Below, piece by piece: positions 30,502 to 39,410 of a stretch of 64,000 nucleotides of DNA (position 1 is the first letter of the stretch; each line of letters starts with the position of its first letter). A program made the position numbers and the translations under genes. Source of the stretch: SZUA-318 sp964412015 (GTDB taxonomy: Bacteria > Gemmatimonadota > Gemmatimonadetes > Longimicrobiales > Gaopeijiaceae); contig CAYPMO010000001.1 in the NCBI GenBank assembly GCA_964412015.1, positions 186,001-250,000 of the forward strand, read 5' to 3'. The notes below the pieces were generated by a model. That model did no database searches, had not been told where the DNA came from, and saw only the letters and a program-made list of their open reading frames with translations.

Positions 30502-31839
30502 GTGAAGGCCTCACATAAAGCCCGGGGCGCCCTGGTCGTGCCGTTGATCCTGGGAGCCCTCGCCTCCGCGTGCGACAACGACGAATCCGAGCAGGTCGTC
30601 GCGCCCGAGCCGGCGCCGGGCGCCGTCCTCTCGCTGCAGGTCACGACACGGGCCGATACGGTCGCGCTGGAGTGGGTCGGGGCGGCGGGCGCCACGTCGT
30701 ACCGGGCCGAGCTCTCCGGCGGGCACACCCTGACCAAGGACGCCACGGGGCTGAGCGCGACGTTCACGAGCGACGACGGGCTCGAGGACGCCGACACCTA
30801 CACGGCCTCGGTCGTCGCGATCGGCGCGGGAGGAGAGACCCCGGGAGCCAGGGTGAGCGTCGCGACGGATTTCTTCCCATGGGACGAGTACTATCCGACT
30901 TCGCTCCACAACACGGGGCGGGGCATGGAGACGTACTACGAAACCCGTACCAAGGGCTTCGAGCACCAGACGGGCATTCCCTACGAGAATCTGAACTGCA
31001 AGACGTGCCACCTACCCGAGTACACGGGTGGGTGCCGCGCCTGTCACGGGACCGACGACCCACAGCTCGGCGCGACGGTGGACGCCAGCCTCAACGGCCC
31101 GTGCGGGACGTGCCACAGCCGCCAGAAGGCGGAGGCCAACCTATACTCGGACGTCCATCGCGCCGCCGGAATGGGATGCATGGACTGTCATACCCTCGGC
31201 GACCTCCATGGGGACGGAACGACGTACCTCTCCATGAACGAGCCGGACGCGATCGATCCCAAGTGCGAGGACTGCCACACGCAGGTGGAAAACCACCTCT
31301 TCCACAGCGCCCACAGCGGGACCGTGGATTGCGCGGTCTGCCACACCCAGAGCGTGATCTCCTGCTACAATTGCCACTTCGAGACCGAGGTCTACGGGAA
31401 GAAGAAGATCCCCTACGGCCAGATGCGGGATTGGAATTTCCTCATCAATCGGGATGGTAAGGTCCACCTCGCGAACTTCCAGAGCGTGAATTGGGGAGAC
31501 GAGACGATGGTGGGCTTCGGACCCTACTACGCCCACACCATCTCGAGGAACGCGGTGACGGCGTGCGGGGACTGCCATAATAACGCCGCGGTGGACAAGT
31601 GGTTCCGCGACGGATTCATCGACGTGGTAACCTGGGACGAGAGCCAGCAGAAGCTGGTCAACCGCAAGGGATTCATCCCCGTGCCACCCAACTTGTACGG
31701 CGGGGGCCTGGTCTTCGACTTCGTGGACCTGGACAGCGTCGGCGGAAGCGTCTGGTCGTACCTGGAGCGGGGACCGGACCGCGTCCAGATCCTGTACGGG
31801 TCGCCTCTGACCGAAGCGCAGATGCAGAACCTGCGCTGA
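30502..31839 (+). CDS. Eight-heme cytochrome c lipoprotein with FN3-like domain
   Basis: 445 aa. The lipoprotein signal ends LASAC. A fibronectin-III-like domain (about 40-122; LQVTTRADTVALEWVGAAGATSYRAEL...YTASVVAIG) precedes a heme region with eight CxxCH motifs (CKTCH, CRACH, CGTCH, CMDCH, CEDCH, CAVCH, CYNCH, CGDCH). It is expected to carry electrons outside the inner membrane, perhaps at the cell surface like the six-heme protein in the same cluster. GTG start with GGAG 8 nt upstream. A hairpin follows the gene. The heme count resembles octaheme reductases, but no catalytic Lys-ligated CxxCK motif is present, so reductase activity is not indicated. Confidence 0.87.
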   Translation: MKASHKARGALVVPLILGALASACDNDESEQVVAPEPAPGAVLSLQVTTRADTVALEWVGAAGATSYRAELSGGHTLTKDATGLSATFTSDDGLEDADTYTASVVAIGAGGETPGARVSVATDFFPWDEYYPTSLHNTGRGMETYYETRTKGFEHQTGIPYENLNCKTCHLPEYTGGCRACHGTDDPQLGATVDASLNGPCGTCHSRQKAEANLYSDVHRAAGMGCMDCHTLGDLHGDGTTYLSMNEPDAIDPKCEDCHTQVENHLFHSAHSGTVDCAVCHTQSVISCYNCHFETEVYGKKKIPYGQMRDWNFLINRDGKVHLANFQSVNWGDETMVGFGPYYAHTISRNAVTACGDCHNNAAVDKWFRDGFIDVVTWDESQQKLVNRKGFIPVPPNLYGGGLVFDFVDLDSVGGSVWSYLERGPDRVQILYGSPLTEAQMQNLR

Positions 31840-31865
31840 GCCCGCGTTACCCACGCTGGGTCACC

Positions 31866-31896
31866 GGCCGCCCCGCCTCCGCCAGGCAGGGCGGCC
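31866..31896 (+). terminator. Hairpin after the eight-heme cytochrome gene
   Basis: 8-nt arms GGCCGCCC / GGGCGGCC with a 15-nt loop, followed by GATCGTTTCC, 27 bp past the stop. It is probably the terminator. It also separates the gene from the small convergent membrane protein gene. Confidence 0.6.
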
Positions 31897-31951
31897 GATC
31901 GTTTCCGGACGCATGCATCGCCCCCCGGAAACTTCCGCGCGCGGTAAGGGA

Positions 31952-32152
31952 TCAGAGGATGATCGCCAGCGGGAGCAGGACCACGTACGCCAGCACGAGA
32001 AGGAGCGGCGCGGCCGTGATGGAGCCCTGAGCCAGCAGCCAGTATCCGAGCGCGAGTACGACGAGCCCCCCACCACCCAGATACGCGTTCACACGCGTGA
32101 ACCGAAGGGCGGCGGGCTGGCCCGCATCGGAAGAGGAGGGCTTTTTCGCCAT
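31952..32152 (-). CDS. Small two-helix membrane protein (DUF3098-like)
   Basis: 66 aa: a basic, hydrophilic start followed by two hydrophobic helices (GGGGLVVLALGYWLL and PLLLVLAYVVLLPLAIIL). The layout fits DUF3098-type proteins with a short charged tip, but the match is loose. It has its own start (ATG) and lies after the sigma-54 activator gene (84-bp gap), so it may be the last gene of that operon. Function unknown. Confidence 0.55.
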   Translation of the reverse strand: MAKKPSSSDAGQPAALRFTRVNAYLGGGGLVVLALGYWLLAQGSITAAPLLLVLAYVVLLPLAIIL

Positions 32153-32236
32153 GGCGGCCGAATGCTACCGGGAACGGGCCGCGCGGTCAACGCGAACCGA
32201 GGCCGCCCGGCCTCCATCGGCCCACGCGCGCCGGGC

Positions 32237-33559
32237 CTACCCGCTCCCCTTCAGATGATCCTTGAGCTCCTTGCGCGGAATGCCCAGGAGTTTCGCGGCC
32301 TCGGCTTCGTCACCGGCCGTCCGCTCGAGCACCCGGCGGACGTGGCGGCGCAGGGCGGTCGCGAGGGTCAGGTCCTCGCCCATCTCCGCCTCGGAGCCGA
32401 GCGTCAGGTGGTCCGCGCCGATCACCGTGCCGCGCGCTAGGATCGCCGCGCGCATGAGCGCGTTCTCGAGTTCCCGGACGTTCCCCGGCCAGGAGTACGT
32501 GCGCAGCCGTCTCATGGCCCCGTCGGCGATACTCCGCACGTCCCGCCCCGCCTCCTCGCGGATCCGCCCGAGCAGCGCGTTGGCGAGCAGCTCGATGTCG
32601 TCCACCCGCTCCCGGAGCGCGGGCACCCGGATCTCGACCACCTTGAGGCGGAAGTACAGGTCCTCACGGAAGCGCCCCGTGGCGACGAGCTCCTCCAAAG
32701 GCCGGTGCGTCGCCGCGATCACGCGGGCCTCCGTGGTGCGGGGCGTCTCGCCCCCGACCGGGTAGAACCGCCGCTCCTGGAGAACCCGCAGGAGCTTCGT
32801 CTGGAACTCCGGGCTCGGGTCCCCGACCTCGTCGAGGAAGATCGTCCCCTTGCCGGCGAGCTCGAAGTATCCTTTACGTGACGACGCCGCGCCGGTGAAC
32901 GCCCCCTTCACGTGGCCGAAGAGCTCGGACTCCAACAGGGTGTCCGTGAGCGCCGTGCAGTTCACCGCGATGAAGGGCTCGTCCGCGAACGCCGAATGGT
33001 CGTGGATCGCGCGGGCGATGACCTCCTTGCCGGTTCCCGTCTCCCCCCGGATGAGAACGGTGGCCCGATTGCGCGCCAGGACGCCGATCGTCTTGTAGAT
33101 GTCGATCATCCTGGGGTCTTTCCCCACCAGCGATCCCCGCTGGAGGATCTGGCCCCCGTCGTCGTTCCCCGCCTCGGGGGCGTCGGTGGCGAGCCCCTGC
33201 TCCCGGAAGCACCGCTCCGCGAGGGCTTGGAGCACCTTCGGATCCACCGGCTTGACCAGGAAGTCGAAGGCCCCGGCGCGCATCGCGGTCACCGCGGTCT
33301 CCATGTCCTCGTGCCCGGTCATCACCACGACATCCAATGCCACGGTCGCGCTCTTGAGGCGATCGAGAAGCTCGAGACCGCTCATTCCCTCCATGCGGAC
33401 GTCGGTCACGACCAGACCGGGCTGGAACGCTCCGACGCGCGCCAGCGCCTGCTCGGCGCTCTCGGCCGTCTCGACCTCGAAGCCCGCGTGCGTCAGCCGG
33501 GTCCGGTAGACCTCCAGGGCGTCGGTGTCGTCGTCGACGATGAGGATTCGCTGGGTCAT
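32237..33559 (-). CDS. Sigma-54-dependent NtrC-family response regulator
   Basis: 440 aa. Receiver (about 4-118) with acidic pair VDDD, phospho-acceptor Asp in VVTDVRM and Lys in LVKPV; AAA+ sigma-54 interaction domain with Walker A GETGTGKE, the GAFTGA loop that contacts sigma-54, and Walker B in IFLDEVG; a short C-terminal Fis-type helix-turn-helix (EAAKLLGIPRKELKDHL). It should activate RpoN promoters. The ATG overlaps the metallopeptidase stop (ATGA). No partner kinase is adjacent. Confidence 0.95.
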   Translation of the reverse strand: MTQRILIVDDDTDALEVYRTRLTHAGFEVETAESAEQALARVGAFQPGLVVTDVRMEGMSGLELLDRLKSATVALDVVVMTGHEDMETAVTAMRAGAFDFLVKPVDPKVLQALAERCFREQGLATDAPEAGNDDGGQILQRGSLVGKDPRMIDIYKTIGVLARNRATVLIRGETGTGKEVIARAIHDHSAFADEPFIAVNCTALTDTLLESELFGHVKGAFTGAASSRKGYFELAGKGTIFLDEVGDPSPEFQTKLLRVLQERRFYPVGGETPRTTEARVIAATHRPLEELVATGRFREDLYFRLKVVEIRVPALRERVDDIELLANALLGRIREEAGRDVRSIADGAMRRLRTYSWPGNVRELENALMRAAILARGTVIGADHLTLGSEAEMGEDLTLATALRRHVRRVLERTAGDEAEAAKLLGIPRKELKDHLKGSG

Positions 33560-34644
33560 GGTGGGCCTTGTACCCCTCCGTCCCGCTGGTTGGATCCCGC
33601 CGCTCCAGGGGCTCGGGCGGTCGCATCGCGCGACGGCTCCCCATGCCAGAACGCCGGGTCGTCCGGCACCTCACCGGCGCGCAAGCGGGCCATCCGCTCT
33701 CGATTGCGCCGTTGGCGTGAATGGACCATGAACAGCAAGACGAGTGCCAGGAGCATCCAGAACACCGCCGAGCGCGATACGACGAAGAGCCACCCGTAGC
33801 GGGCCTTCACGTGCCGGCGCCAATCTTCCTCGAACTGGCTCGGGGTGACGCCGAAGGTAGCGCGCAGCGCCTCGTCGAAGGAGCGACGCTCCCGCCACCG
33901 ACCCACGAACAACGCGAGGCCCCGCTCTCCGCTCTCGCCGAGCAGATACGCGAACGCGGACGCCGCCAGGAGATAGGCGGCGTCCGCCGAAGCGCGGTCC
34001 CTCGGCCACGACAGCGACAGCGAGTCGAGCGGCGGCGTGCGCCCGAGCGCCAGGAGCACCCGGAGGCGCCACGCCTCGGTCGCGTCCCACCCACCGGAAG
34101 CCCACTGGGCGTATCCCTCGTCGAACCACCGTGGGATCCTCGCGCCGGCGAGCGCTTGATGGAGGCCGAGGTGCGCCCACTCGTGCCGCAGGGTCCGACG
34201 GCCCTCGACGTCGAGGATACGGGGTCCTTCGTGCAGGGGCACGACGAGCAACGCCAGTTCGGGGAGCGCGACCCCCGCCCGCCACTCCGGAACCCGACCA
34301 CCCGTGAGTTGGTCGAGCGCGGCGCCCGAATGCGCCAGCACGGCAGTGACGCCCCCGGGGACGCCGGAGTCCAGACCCGGCAGCGGAGGCTGTTCCCCGA
34401 GGAGCTCCAGAACCCGGACCGCCACCAGAGAATCGTCTGGGGCGAACCGGAGACGGACGCCGCGGCCCCGCAACTCCCGGTACGCGACTCCGTCGAGCGT
34501 CCACGCGGTATCCGGCAGGTTCGACGAACCGATACCGATCGGACCGGGCCGACCTTGCGGCTCGGCCGCGCCGGCGAACGCCGTGAAGGGGAAGGTCAGG
34601 GCCGCCAAGACGAAGGCCCCGCGCGCACCGTATCCGCGGCTCAC
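33556..34644 (-). CDS. Membrane-anchored gluzincin-type metallopeptidase
   Basis: 362 aa. Signal peptide (MSRGYGARGAFVLAALTFPFTAFAGA). The zinc motif HEWAH (HExxH) is followed by EGYAQW, which supplies the third ligand Glu as in peptidase MA-like gluzincins. A transmembrane helix near residue 295 (VFWMLLALVLLFMV) anchors the protein with a short basic cytoplasmic tail. The catalytic part therefore faces the periplasm. GTG start overlaps the PATAN-TPR stop (GTGA), and its own stop overlaps the sigma-54 activator. Substrate unknown. Confidence 0.8.
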   Translation of the reverse strand: MSRGYGARGAFVLAALTFPFTAFAGAAEPQGRPGPIGIGSSNLPDTAWTLDGVAYRELRGRGVRLRFAPDDSLVAVRVLELLGEQPPLPGLDSGVPGGVTAVLAHSGAALDQLTGGRVPEWRAGVALPELALLVVPLHEGPRILDVEGRRTLRHEWAHLGLHQALAGARIPRWFDEGYAQWASGGWDATEAWRLRVLLALGRTPPLDSLSLSWPRDRASADAAYLLAASAFAYLLGESGERGLALFVGRWRERRSFDEALRATFGVTPSQFEEDWRRHVKARYGWLFVVSRSAVFWMLLALVLLFMVHSRQRRNRERMARLRAGEVPDDPAFWHGEPSRDATARAPGAAGSNQRDGGVQGPP

Positions 34645-36260
34645 CCGGTCTGGAGCATCTCCAGGTTGGTCCGGACCGCCTCGTTGTGGGGGTTGAGATC
34701 CATCGCACGCCGCCACAGGAGCAACGCGACGTCCCGGTCGTTGTCCTTGTACGCGAGCGTTCCCAGGCGCAGGTACACGTCGTCGCCCAGGCGCGGGTTG
34801 AGCTTGACCGCCTTCTCGTACTGCACCCGCGCGCCTTCGTGATCGCCCCGAGCCCAGGCCTGGTCGCCCAGGTTCTTGTGCGCCTGGGGAGGAGTGGGTG
34901 AGACGGCCACGGCCCGCTTGTAGAGCGCTTCGGCGGCCTCCACCTCTCCTCGCCGCTCCAGGACCGCTCCCGTGTTCACGAGGAGCGAGCCCGACTCCGG
35001 ATAATGGCCGAGCCCCTCCCGGCCCACCGCCACCGCGTAATCCAGGTCCCCCGCCACCGCGGACGCCAGGACCGTGTAGGTGTAGTACAGCGCCGACGGC
35101 TTCTTCAGCTTGGGTCCCGTACGGTACGCCCGCAGGGCCTCCAGCGCCTTGGCCGGGTTGCGCGCCTTCAGGTGGACGATCCCCTTGAGCAGGTGGACCT
35201 CCAGGTCCTCCGGGCGGGCACGGTGCGCGCCCTCCAGCGCCTGGAGCGCCTCGTCGTAGCGGCCCATGAGCTCCAGCGCGAGCGCGCGATTGCGCTGCAC
35301 CGCGTAGCTCTCCCGCTGACCCTCGGGCATGGCTCCGAATCGCTGGAGGGCGTCCTCCAGCCTCCCCGAGCGGAACGCCATGAGTCCGAGCATGAAGTTG
35401 GCTCTGCCCTGCTTGGGGTCCTGATCGAGCGCCGCCTCGAACTCGCGGGCCGCGTCCTCCATCATCCCGGAACGGTAGAACGCGACGCCGAGGTTCAGAT
35501 GCTCCTGGAGCTGGGCGTCACCGCCCGTCTCCGCGACCGTGGACTTCTCGCCCGCGCGCGAGACGAACCCGCCCTGGATGAGCCCGAAGAGGGCCTTGCC
35601 GGTCTCGAACTCGACCAGACCCGCCTCGTTCATGATCTCGGTGACGGTCCGCACGCCGTCGATGAACGGGATGATCTTGCGCTGGTCCTTGGAGAGCTCG
35701 ACCTCCTCTTCGCTCTCCTCCGGATGCTTGTCGAGCTGGAAGACGACATCGAACGAGGGGATCTTCTTCTCGATTAGGCTCCACTCGTCCACACGCCGAG
35801 CCCCCTCCATGAGGAGCGAATCGACATTGATGTTGACGAGGAAGAGACCATCCTCGTCCGGCCGTTGATCCGCGTCGAAGTGGAACGAGCCCTGCGTCCA
35901 GGCGAACAGGTGGTAGACGGCCTCCTCGATCTGCATCTGGATGTAGCGCTGCAGCTTCTCCTGACTGATCGAGCCCTGCTCGACCAGGATCTCGCCGAGG
36001 CGCTTGCCTCGCTCGAGAGCCTGGCGCTCCATCGCCTGGGAGAGGTCCTTCCGGGTGATCACGTGGTTGCGGACCAGGAGCTCACCCAGACGGTCGGGGC
36101 GGTTCAGCACCGACGCGTAGATCACCCGCCCCTTGTCGAAATAGATGTAGCCGAAATTCGAGCGGTCGGTGATCGAGAGGCACCCGGTCTTCCGGCCCAT
36201 CCCGAGGAGCTGGCAGATGTCGGCCAGGTTGACGTCCTGGAGCGATCCTTCGATCGCCAT
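34641..36260 (-). CDS. PATAN (DUF4388)-TPR protein
   Basis: 539 aa. The N-terminal PATAN/DUF4388 domain (about 1-100; EGSLQDVNLADICQLLGM, then GRKTGCLSITDR) is found in bacterial signalling proteins. Two short helical units (LGELLVRNHVITRKDLSQAM and LGEILVEQGSISQEKL) resemble MshEN-type c-di-GMP binding or GSPII-like motifs. TPR repeats occupy the region from 245 to the end, for example ALQALEGAHRARPEDLEVHL and ARVQYEKAVKLNPRLG. No signal peptide, so cytoplasmic. The ATG shares one base with the DnaA-like stop (TGATG). It probably scaffolds or senses for the operon; the mechanism is unknown. Confidence 0.83.
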   Translation of the reverse strand: MAIEGSLQDVNLADICQLLGMGRKTGCLSITDRSNFGYIYFDKGRVIYASVLNRPDRLGELLVRNHVITRKDLSQAMERQALERGKRLGEILVEQGSISQEKLQRYIQMQIEEAVYHLFAWTQGSFHFDADQRPDEDGLFLVNINVDSLLMEGARRVDEWSLIEKKIPSFDVVFQLDKHPEESEEEVELSKDQRKIIPFIDGVRTVTEIMNEAGLVEFETGKALFGLIQGGFVSRAGEKSTVAETGGDAQLQEHLNLGVAFYRSGMMEDAAREFEAALDQDPKQGRANFMLGLMAFRSGRLEDALQRFGAMPEGQRESYAVQRNRALALELMGRYDEALQALEGAHRARPEDLEVHLLKGIVHLKARNPAKALEALRAYRTGPKLKKPSALYYTYTVLASAVAGDLDYAVAVGREGLGHYPESGSLLVNTGAVLERRGEVEAAEALYKRAVAVSPTPPQAHKNLGDQAWARGDHEGARVQYEKAVKLNPRLGDDVYLRLGTLAYKDNDRDVALLLWRRAMDLNPHNEAVRTNLEMLQTG

Positions 36261-38290
36261 CAGTCCAACTCCTCCTGAAGGAGTTCTTCGATCTTGGGCC
36301 AGTGGATCACGACGTTCTCGGCCGTCGGGAACCACGCCCCACCCTTGCTGGCGCGCTCGGCCTGACGAGCGGGCACGCCCGGCCCGGTCTCGTGAGGGCC
36401 GCCGGCCTCGGGCTGGGGAGCAGCCGACGTGCCCGCAGCCGTCGGCACGGCCGGGGGCTGGATCCGTCCACCGGGCGCCCCTGCGGCCTTCTCGGGAGCG
36501 CGGCCCCGCCCCGCACCGGCCGTGCCCCGCTTCGCGGCCTTCACCGTGGGCGGTCCGCCGGGGAAGAGGCCGGGGCGGTCCCCTTTCTCGAACTGATCCA
36601 GCGGAGGTACGACCGGGCCGGCACTGATGCTCGGGAGATCCCACAGGCCGCTCTTGGCCTCGGGCTCGGGAGACGCGACCAGCTCGAGCTCCGCCGGCCC
36701 CGTTCCGGCATCCACCTCGAGCACGAGGCCTCCCTCGAAGCGGGACCTCAGACGGTCGTCGATCTTGGCGATTCCCGAGGGCGGTCCGTCGGCCACCAGG
36801 AAGACGCGGGCGCCCCGGCGCTTGAGAGCCTCGAACAGATGGAAGAACTCGTCCTGGGCCCGCTCCGTCTCCGAGAGAGCCTCCAACCCGTGGACCAGCA
36901 GCATGTCCACGGTCCACCAGCGCTCCCGCCACGCGCCCGCGACACCCTCGCCCAGGGCTCGGATGAAGTCCTGAGCGAACTCGGAGACGGACGTCACCGC
37001 CATGCGCGCCTCGGGATGGGCGTTCTGGAACGTGCGCCCGGCCGCTCCGAGCAAGGCACGGCCCCGTTGCATGTCGGCGGACCACACATAGAGGGGGTTG
37101 TACTCCGGCTTCTCCGCACCGACGAGCTGCTGCGCCGCCTTGACGGCGATCTTCGGGAATCCCCGGAGCGTCGCCAGGTCGGGCCCCGGCCCCAGCTTCG
37201 GGAAGGGGCGCTGTCGTTCGCGCACCGACGTGAGCAGCGCCTCGGCTTCGTCCAGCCGCTCGGGATCTTTCAGGAGCCCCTGCGCCGCTTCCGGCCACGG
37301 GTTGTTCAGACGGTCGAGCTCGTCGTCGATCTCGCGCAGGCGACCGATGTCCTTTCGGAACGCCTCGACGATCTCCTCCCAGCCCTTGGGCTCCGACCCA
37401 CTCTGGTACGCCTTGAGGCGACGCGCCGAGAACCCCTCGCGCTCGGCCGCGTCCACGGCTTCGCGCACGGCCTTGCGCCAGGGTTCCTCTTGTTCCTCGA
37501 CGGTCTTGGCCACCATTCCCGAGAGGTCCTCCAGGAAGGTGGTGACCGTGTCCGGCGCCTCCTCGGCCGTCGTCGTCGACTCTCCCATCAGGCGCTGGAT
37601 CTCCTCGGGAGTGACCCGTCGCTCCTCGAGATCCTGGACAGCGAACACCCGGTTGAGCGCGCCTCCCAGCTCCCGCACGTTCTTGAACGGATAGCGCCCC
37701 AGCGCCTCGGCGACGCCGGAGTCCAACACCTGACCCCGCTCTTCGGCCTTCCTGCGGATGATGGCGACCCGGGTCTCGTACTCGGGGGCACCGATGTCCA
37801 CGATCAGCCCGCCCGAGAAGCGCGACAGCAGACGGGCGTCGAGCCCGTTGATCTCGGCCGGAGGCCGGTCCGACGCGAGGACGATCTGGCTTCCCGACCC
37901 CGAGAGTTGATCGAGGGTCCGGAGCAGCATCTCCTGGGCTTCGTTCTGCCCCGTGAGGAATTGCACGTCGTCCAGCAGGAGGATGTTCAGGTCCCCGTAT
38001 CGGTCGCGGAAGCCGTCCCTGTCGCCTGCCTCGAGGGCGACCGTGAGTTCCTCGAGATACCCCTCCAGCGCCATGTAGCGGACCTTGCGCGTGGGCGCCG
38101 CCTTGCGCGACTGGTGGGCGATGGCGTTGAGGATGTGGGACTTGCCGAGTCCCGACGCCGAGTAGACGAACAAGGGGTTGTAGCTGGTCCCGGGCGACTC
38201 CGCGGCACGGCGTGCCGCGGCCGTGGCGAGCCGGTTGGCCGGTCCCACCACGAAGGATTCGAACGTCAGCTTCGGGTCGAGATCCGTCAT
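36260..38290 (-). CDS. Tandem DnaA-like AAA+ protein without DNA-binding domain
   Basis: 676 aa. First AAA+ module (about 8-235) strongly resembles DnaA domain III: LTFESFVVGPANRLA start, Walker A SASGLGKSH (residues 44-52), Walker B LLLDDVQF, LLSRF box and the sensor 2 segment NVRELGGALNRV. A charged helical linker (about 245-385) follows. The second module (about 385-560) repeats the pattern (YNPLYVWSA...) but has lost Walker A (ADMQRGRAL) and Walker B (LLVHGLEAL), so it cannot bind ATP in the usual way. The end is a Pro/Ala/Gly-rich, probably disordered tail. The DnaA domain IV helix-turn-helix is missing, so it is not the replication initiator. Closest known analogues are Hda-type DnaA regulators, but the duplication and operon are different. 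Confidence 0.78.
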   Translation of the reverse strand: MTDLDPKLTFESFVVGPANRLATAAARRAAESPGTSYNPLFVYSASGLGKSHILNAIAHQSRKAAPTRKVRYMALEGYLEELTVALEAGDRDGFRDRYGDLNILLLDDVQFLTGQNEAQEMLLRTLDQLSGSGSQIVLASDRPPAEINGLDARLLSRFSGGLIVDIGAPEYETRVAIIRRKAEERGQVLDSGVAEALGRYPFKNVRELGGALNRVFAVQDLEERRVTPEEIQRLMGESTTTAEEAPDTVTTFLEDLSGMVAKTVEEQEEPWRKAVREAVDAAEREGFSARRLKAYQSGSEPKGWEEIVEAFRKDIGRLREIDDELDRLNNPWPEAAQGLLKDPERLDEAEALLTSVRERQRPFPKLGPGPDLATLRGFPKIAVKAAQQLVGAEKPEYNPLYVWSADMQRGRALLGAAGRTFQNAHPEARMAVTSVSEFAQDFIRALGEGVAGAWRERWWTVDMLLVHGLEALSETERAQDEFFHLFEALKRRGARVFLVADGPPSGIAKIDDRLRSRFEGGLVLEVDAGTGPAELELVASPEPEAKSGLWDLPSISAGPVVPPLDQFEKGDRPGLFPGGPPTVKAAKRGTAGAGRGRAPEKAAGAPGGRIQPPAVPTAAGTSAAPQPEAGGPHETGPGVPARQAERASKGGAWFPTAENVVIHWPKIEELLQEELD

Positions 38291-38354
38291 GACCGCCGGG
38301 GTTCGGGGACGCTCCGGAGCCGCGTCTGGGGAAACACCTGGAGCCCGCCCATCA

Positions 38355-38360
38355 AGTATA
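38355..38360 (-). promoter_or_regulatory. Candidate -10 element for the DnaA-like operon
   Basis: TATACT on the minus strand lies 65 bp upstream of the DnaA-like start. No good -35 is seen at the right spacing; that position lies inside the 36-bp palindrome. An activator bound there could replace a weak -35. Low certainty. Confidence 0.4.
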
Positions 38361-38368
38361 GCGTGGAG

Positions 38369-38404
38369 GCCGGACGTGGCCGATAAGTATCGGGCACGTC
38401 CGGC
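38369..38404. promoter_or_regulatory. 36-bp imperfect palindrome over the promoter region of the DnaA-like operon
   Basis: Outer arms GCCGGACGTG / CACGTCCGGC and inner arms CCGATA / TATCGG with a 2-nt centre and a single mismatch. A run of seven T (minus strand) precedes it, after the rluD stop; the sequence after the stem is not T-rich. It is therefore more likely an operator centred near -38 of the candidate promoter than a classic terminator, though it may also slow transcription out of rluD. Confidence 0.55.
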
Positions 38405-38422
38405 TCGAAAAAAAGGTCCGGC

Positions 38423-39406
38423 TCACGCCCCCGAGCTCCCGGATCCGGCCCAGGCCGCCACGCCGGCCAGGTCCTCCGGAAGCGGCGAGGCGAACCGCAT
38501 CCGATCCCCCGTGACGGGGTGGTCGAACATCAACTCGGCCGCATGGAGGAACTGACGGGGCGTGCGCCGGTCCAGCTCTCCGGCCCACGCCCGATCGCCC
38601 CCCCCCATGCCCCTGACCCATCCTGCCCCGTAGACCCGGTCGCCGACCACGGGATGGCCCACGTGAGCGAGATGGACTCGGATCTGATGCGTGCGGCCGG
38701 TCTGGAGCGCCACGTCGAGGAGCTCCGCCCGGAGCCACCGCTCGCGGACCCGCGCCCGCGTGACGGCGCGTCGGCCTCCGTCCACGACCGCCATTCGCTT
38801 GCGGTCCCGGGGATCACGGCCGATCGGGGCATCCACCGTCAGGGGAGACTCCTGCAGGTGCCCCCAGCACGCCGCCCGATACAGCCGTTTGACCCGCCGT
38901 GCCTTGATCGCGTCGGCGAGCCCCTGGTGGGCCCGATCGCTCTTCGCGACGAGGATGAGCCCGGACGTGTCCCGGTCCAGGCGGTGGACGATCCCCGGGC
39001 GGAGCCGCCCCCCGACGCCCGGCAGGTCGGGCACGTGATGGAGAAGGGCGTTCACCAGCGTGCCCGACCGGTGCCCGGGAGCGGGGTGCACAACCATGCC
39101 CGCCGCCTTGTCCACCACCAGGAGGTCGGCGTCCTGGTACACGATGGAGAGCGGGAGGTCCTCGGGCAGGATCTCGACCTCCTCGGCGGGGGGAACGTCC
39201 ACCTCGATCATGCTTCCGGCTTCGACCCTCTCGGACTTGCGCGGTGCGCGACCGTCCACCCGAACGTGCCCCTCGGAGATGAGCGCCTGCACGCGGGTCC
39301 GGGAGAGCTCGAGCCGGTCGGCCACGAATCGATCCAGCCGGTCTCGCTCCCCGGGAGCCACGCCGAGCGAGACGTGGCGCGTTCCTCCGGAGCGCTCCTC
39401 CCTCAC
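38423..39406 (-). CDS. rluD: 23S rRNA pseudouridine synthase (RluD/RluA family)
   Basis: 327 aa. N-terminal S4-like RNA-binding domain (LDRFVADRLELSRTRVQALI) and catalytic domain with Asp in HRLDRDTSG and the GRTHQIRVHL motif. It converts uridines in helix 69 of 23S rRNA (RluD type). The GTG start lies 4 bp after the ileS stop. In many bacteria lspA sits between ileS and rluD; it is absent here. RluC or RluA specificity cannot be excluded by motif alone. Confidence 0.9.
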   Translation of the reverse strand: MREERSGGTRHVSLGVAPGERDRLDRFVADRLELSRTRVQALISEGHVRVDGRAPRKSERVEAGSMIEVDVPPAEEVEILPEDLPLSIVYQDADLLVVDKAAGMVVHPAPGHRSGTLVNALLHHVPDLPGVGGRLRPGIVHRLDRDTSGLILVAKSDRAHQGLADAIKARRVKRLYRAACWGHLQESPLTVDAPIGRDPRDRKRMAVVDGGRRAVTRARVRERWLRAELLDVALQTGRTHQIRVHLAHVGHPVVGDRVYGAGWVRGMGGGDRAWAGELDRRTPRQFLHAAELMFDHPVTGDRMRFASPLPEDLAGVAAWAGSGSSGA

Positions 39407-39410
39407 GGGC

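Noticed and set aside
30502..31839. Octaheme nitrite or hydroxylamine reductase
   Set aside because: All eight heme motifs are CxxCH, with no CxxCK or special active-site pattern. The FN3 domain and lipobox point to a surface electron carrier.
38369..38404. Plain intrinsic terminator of rluD
   Set aside because: The T-run comes before the stem on the transcribed strand, not after it. The palindrome is better seen as an operator, though a role in ending rluD transcripts is not excluded.
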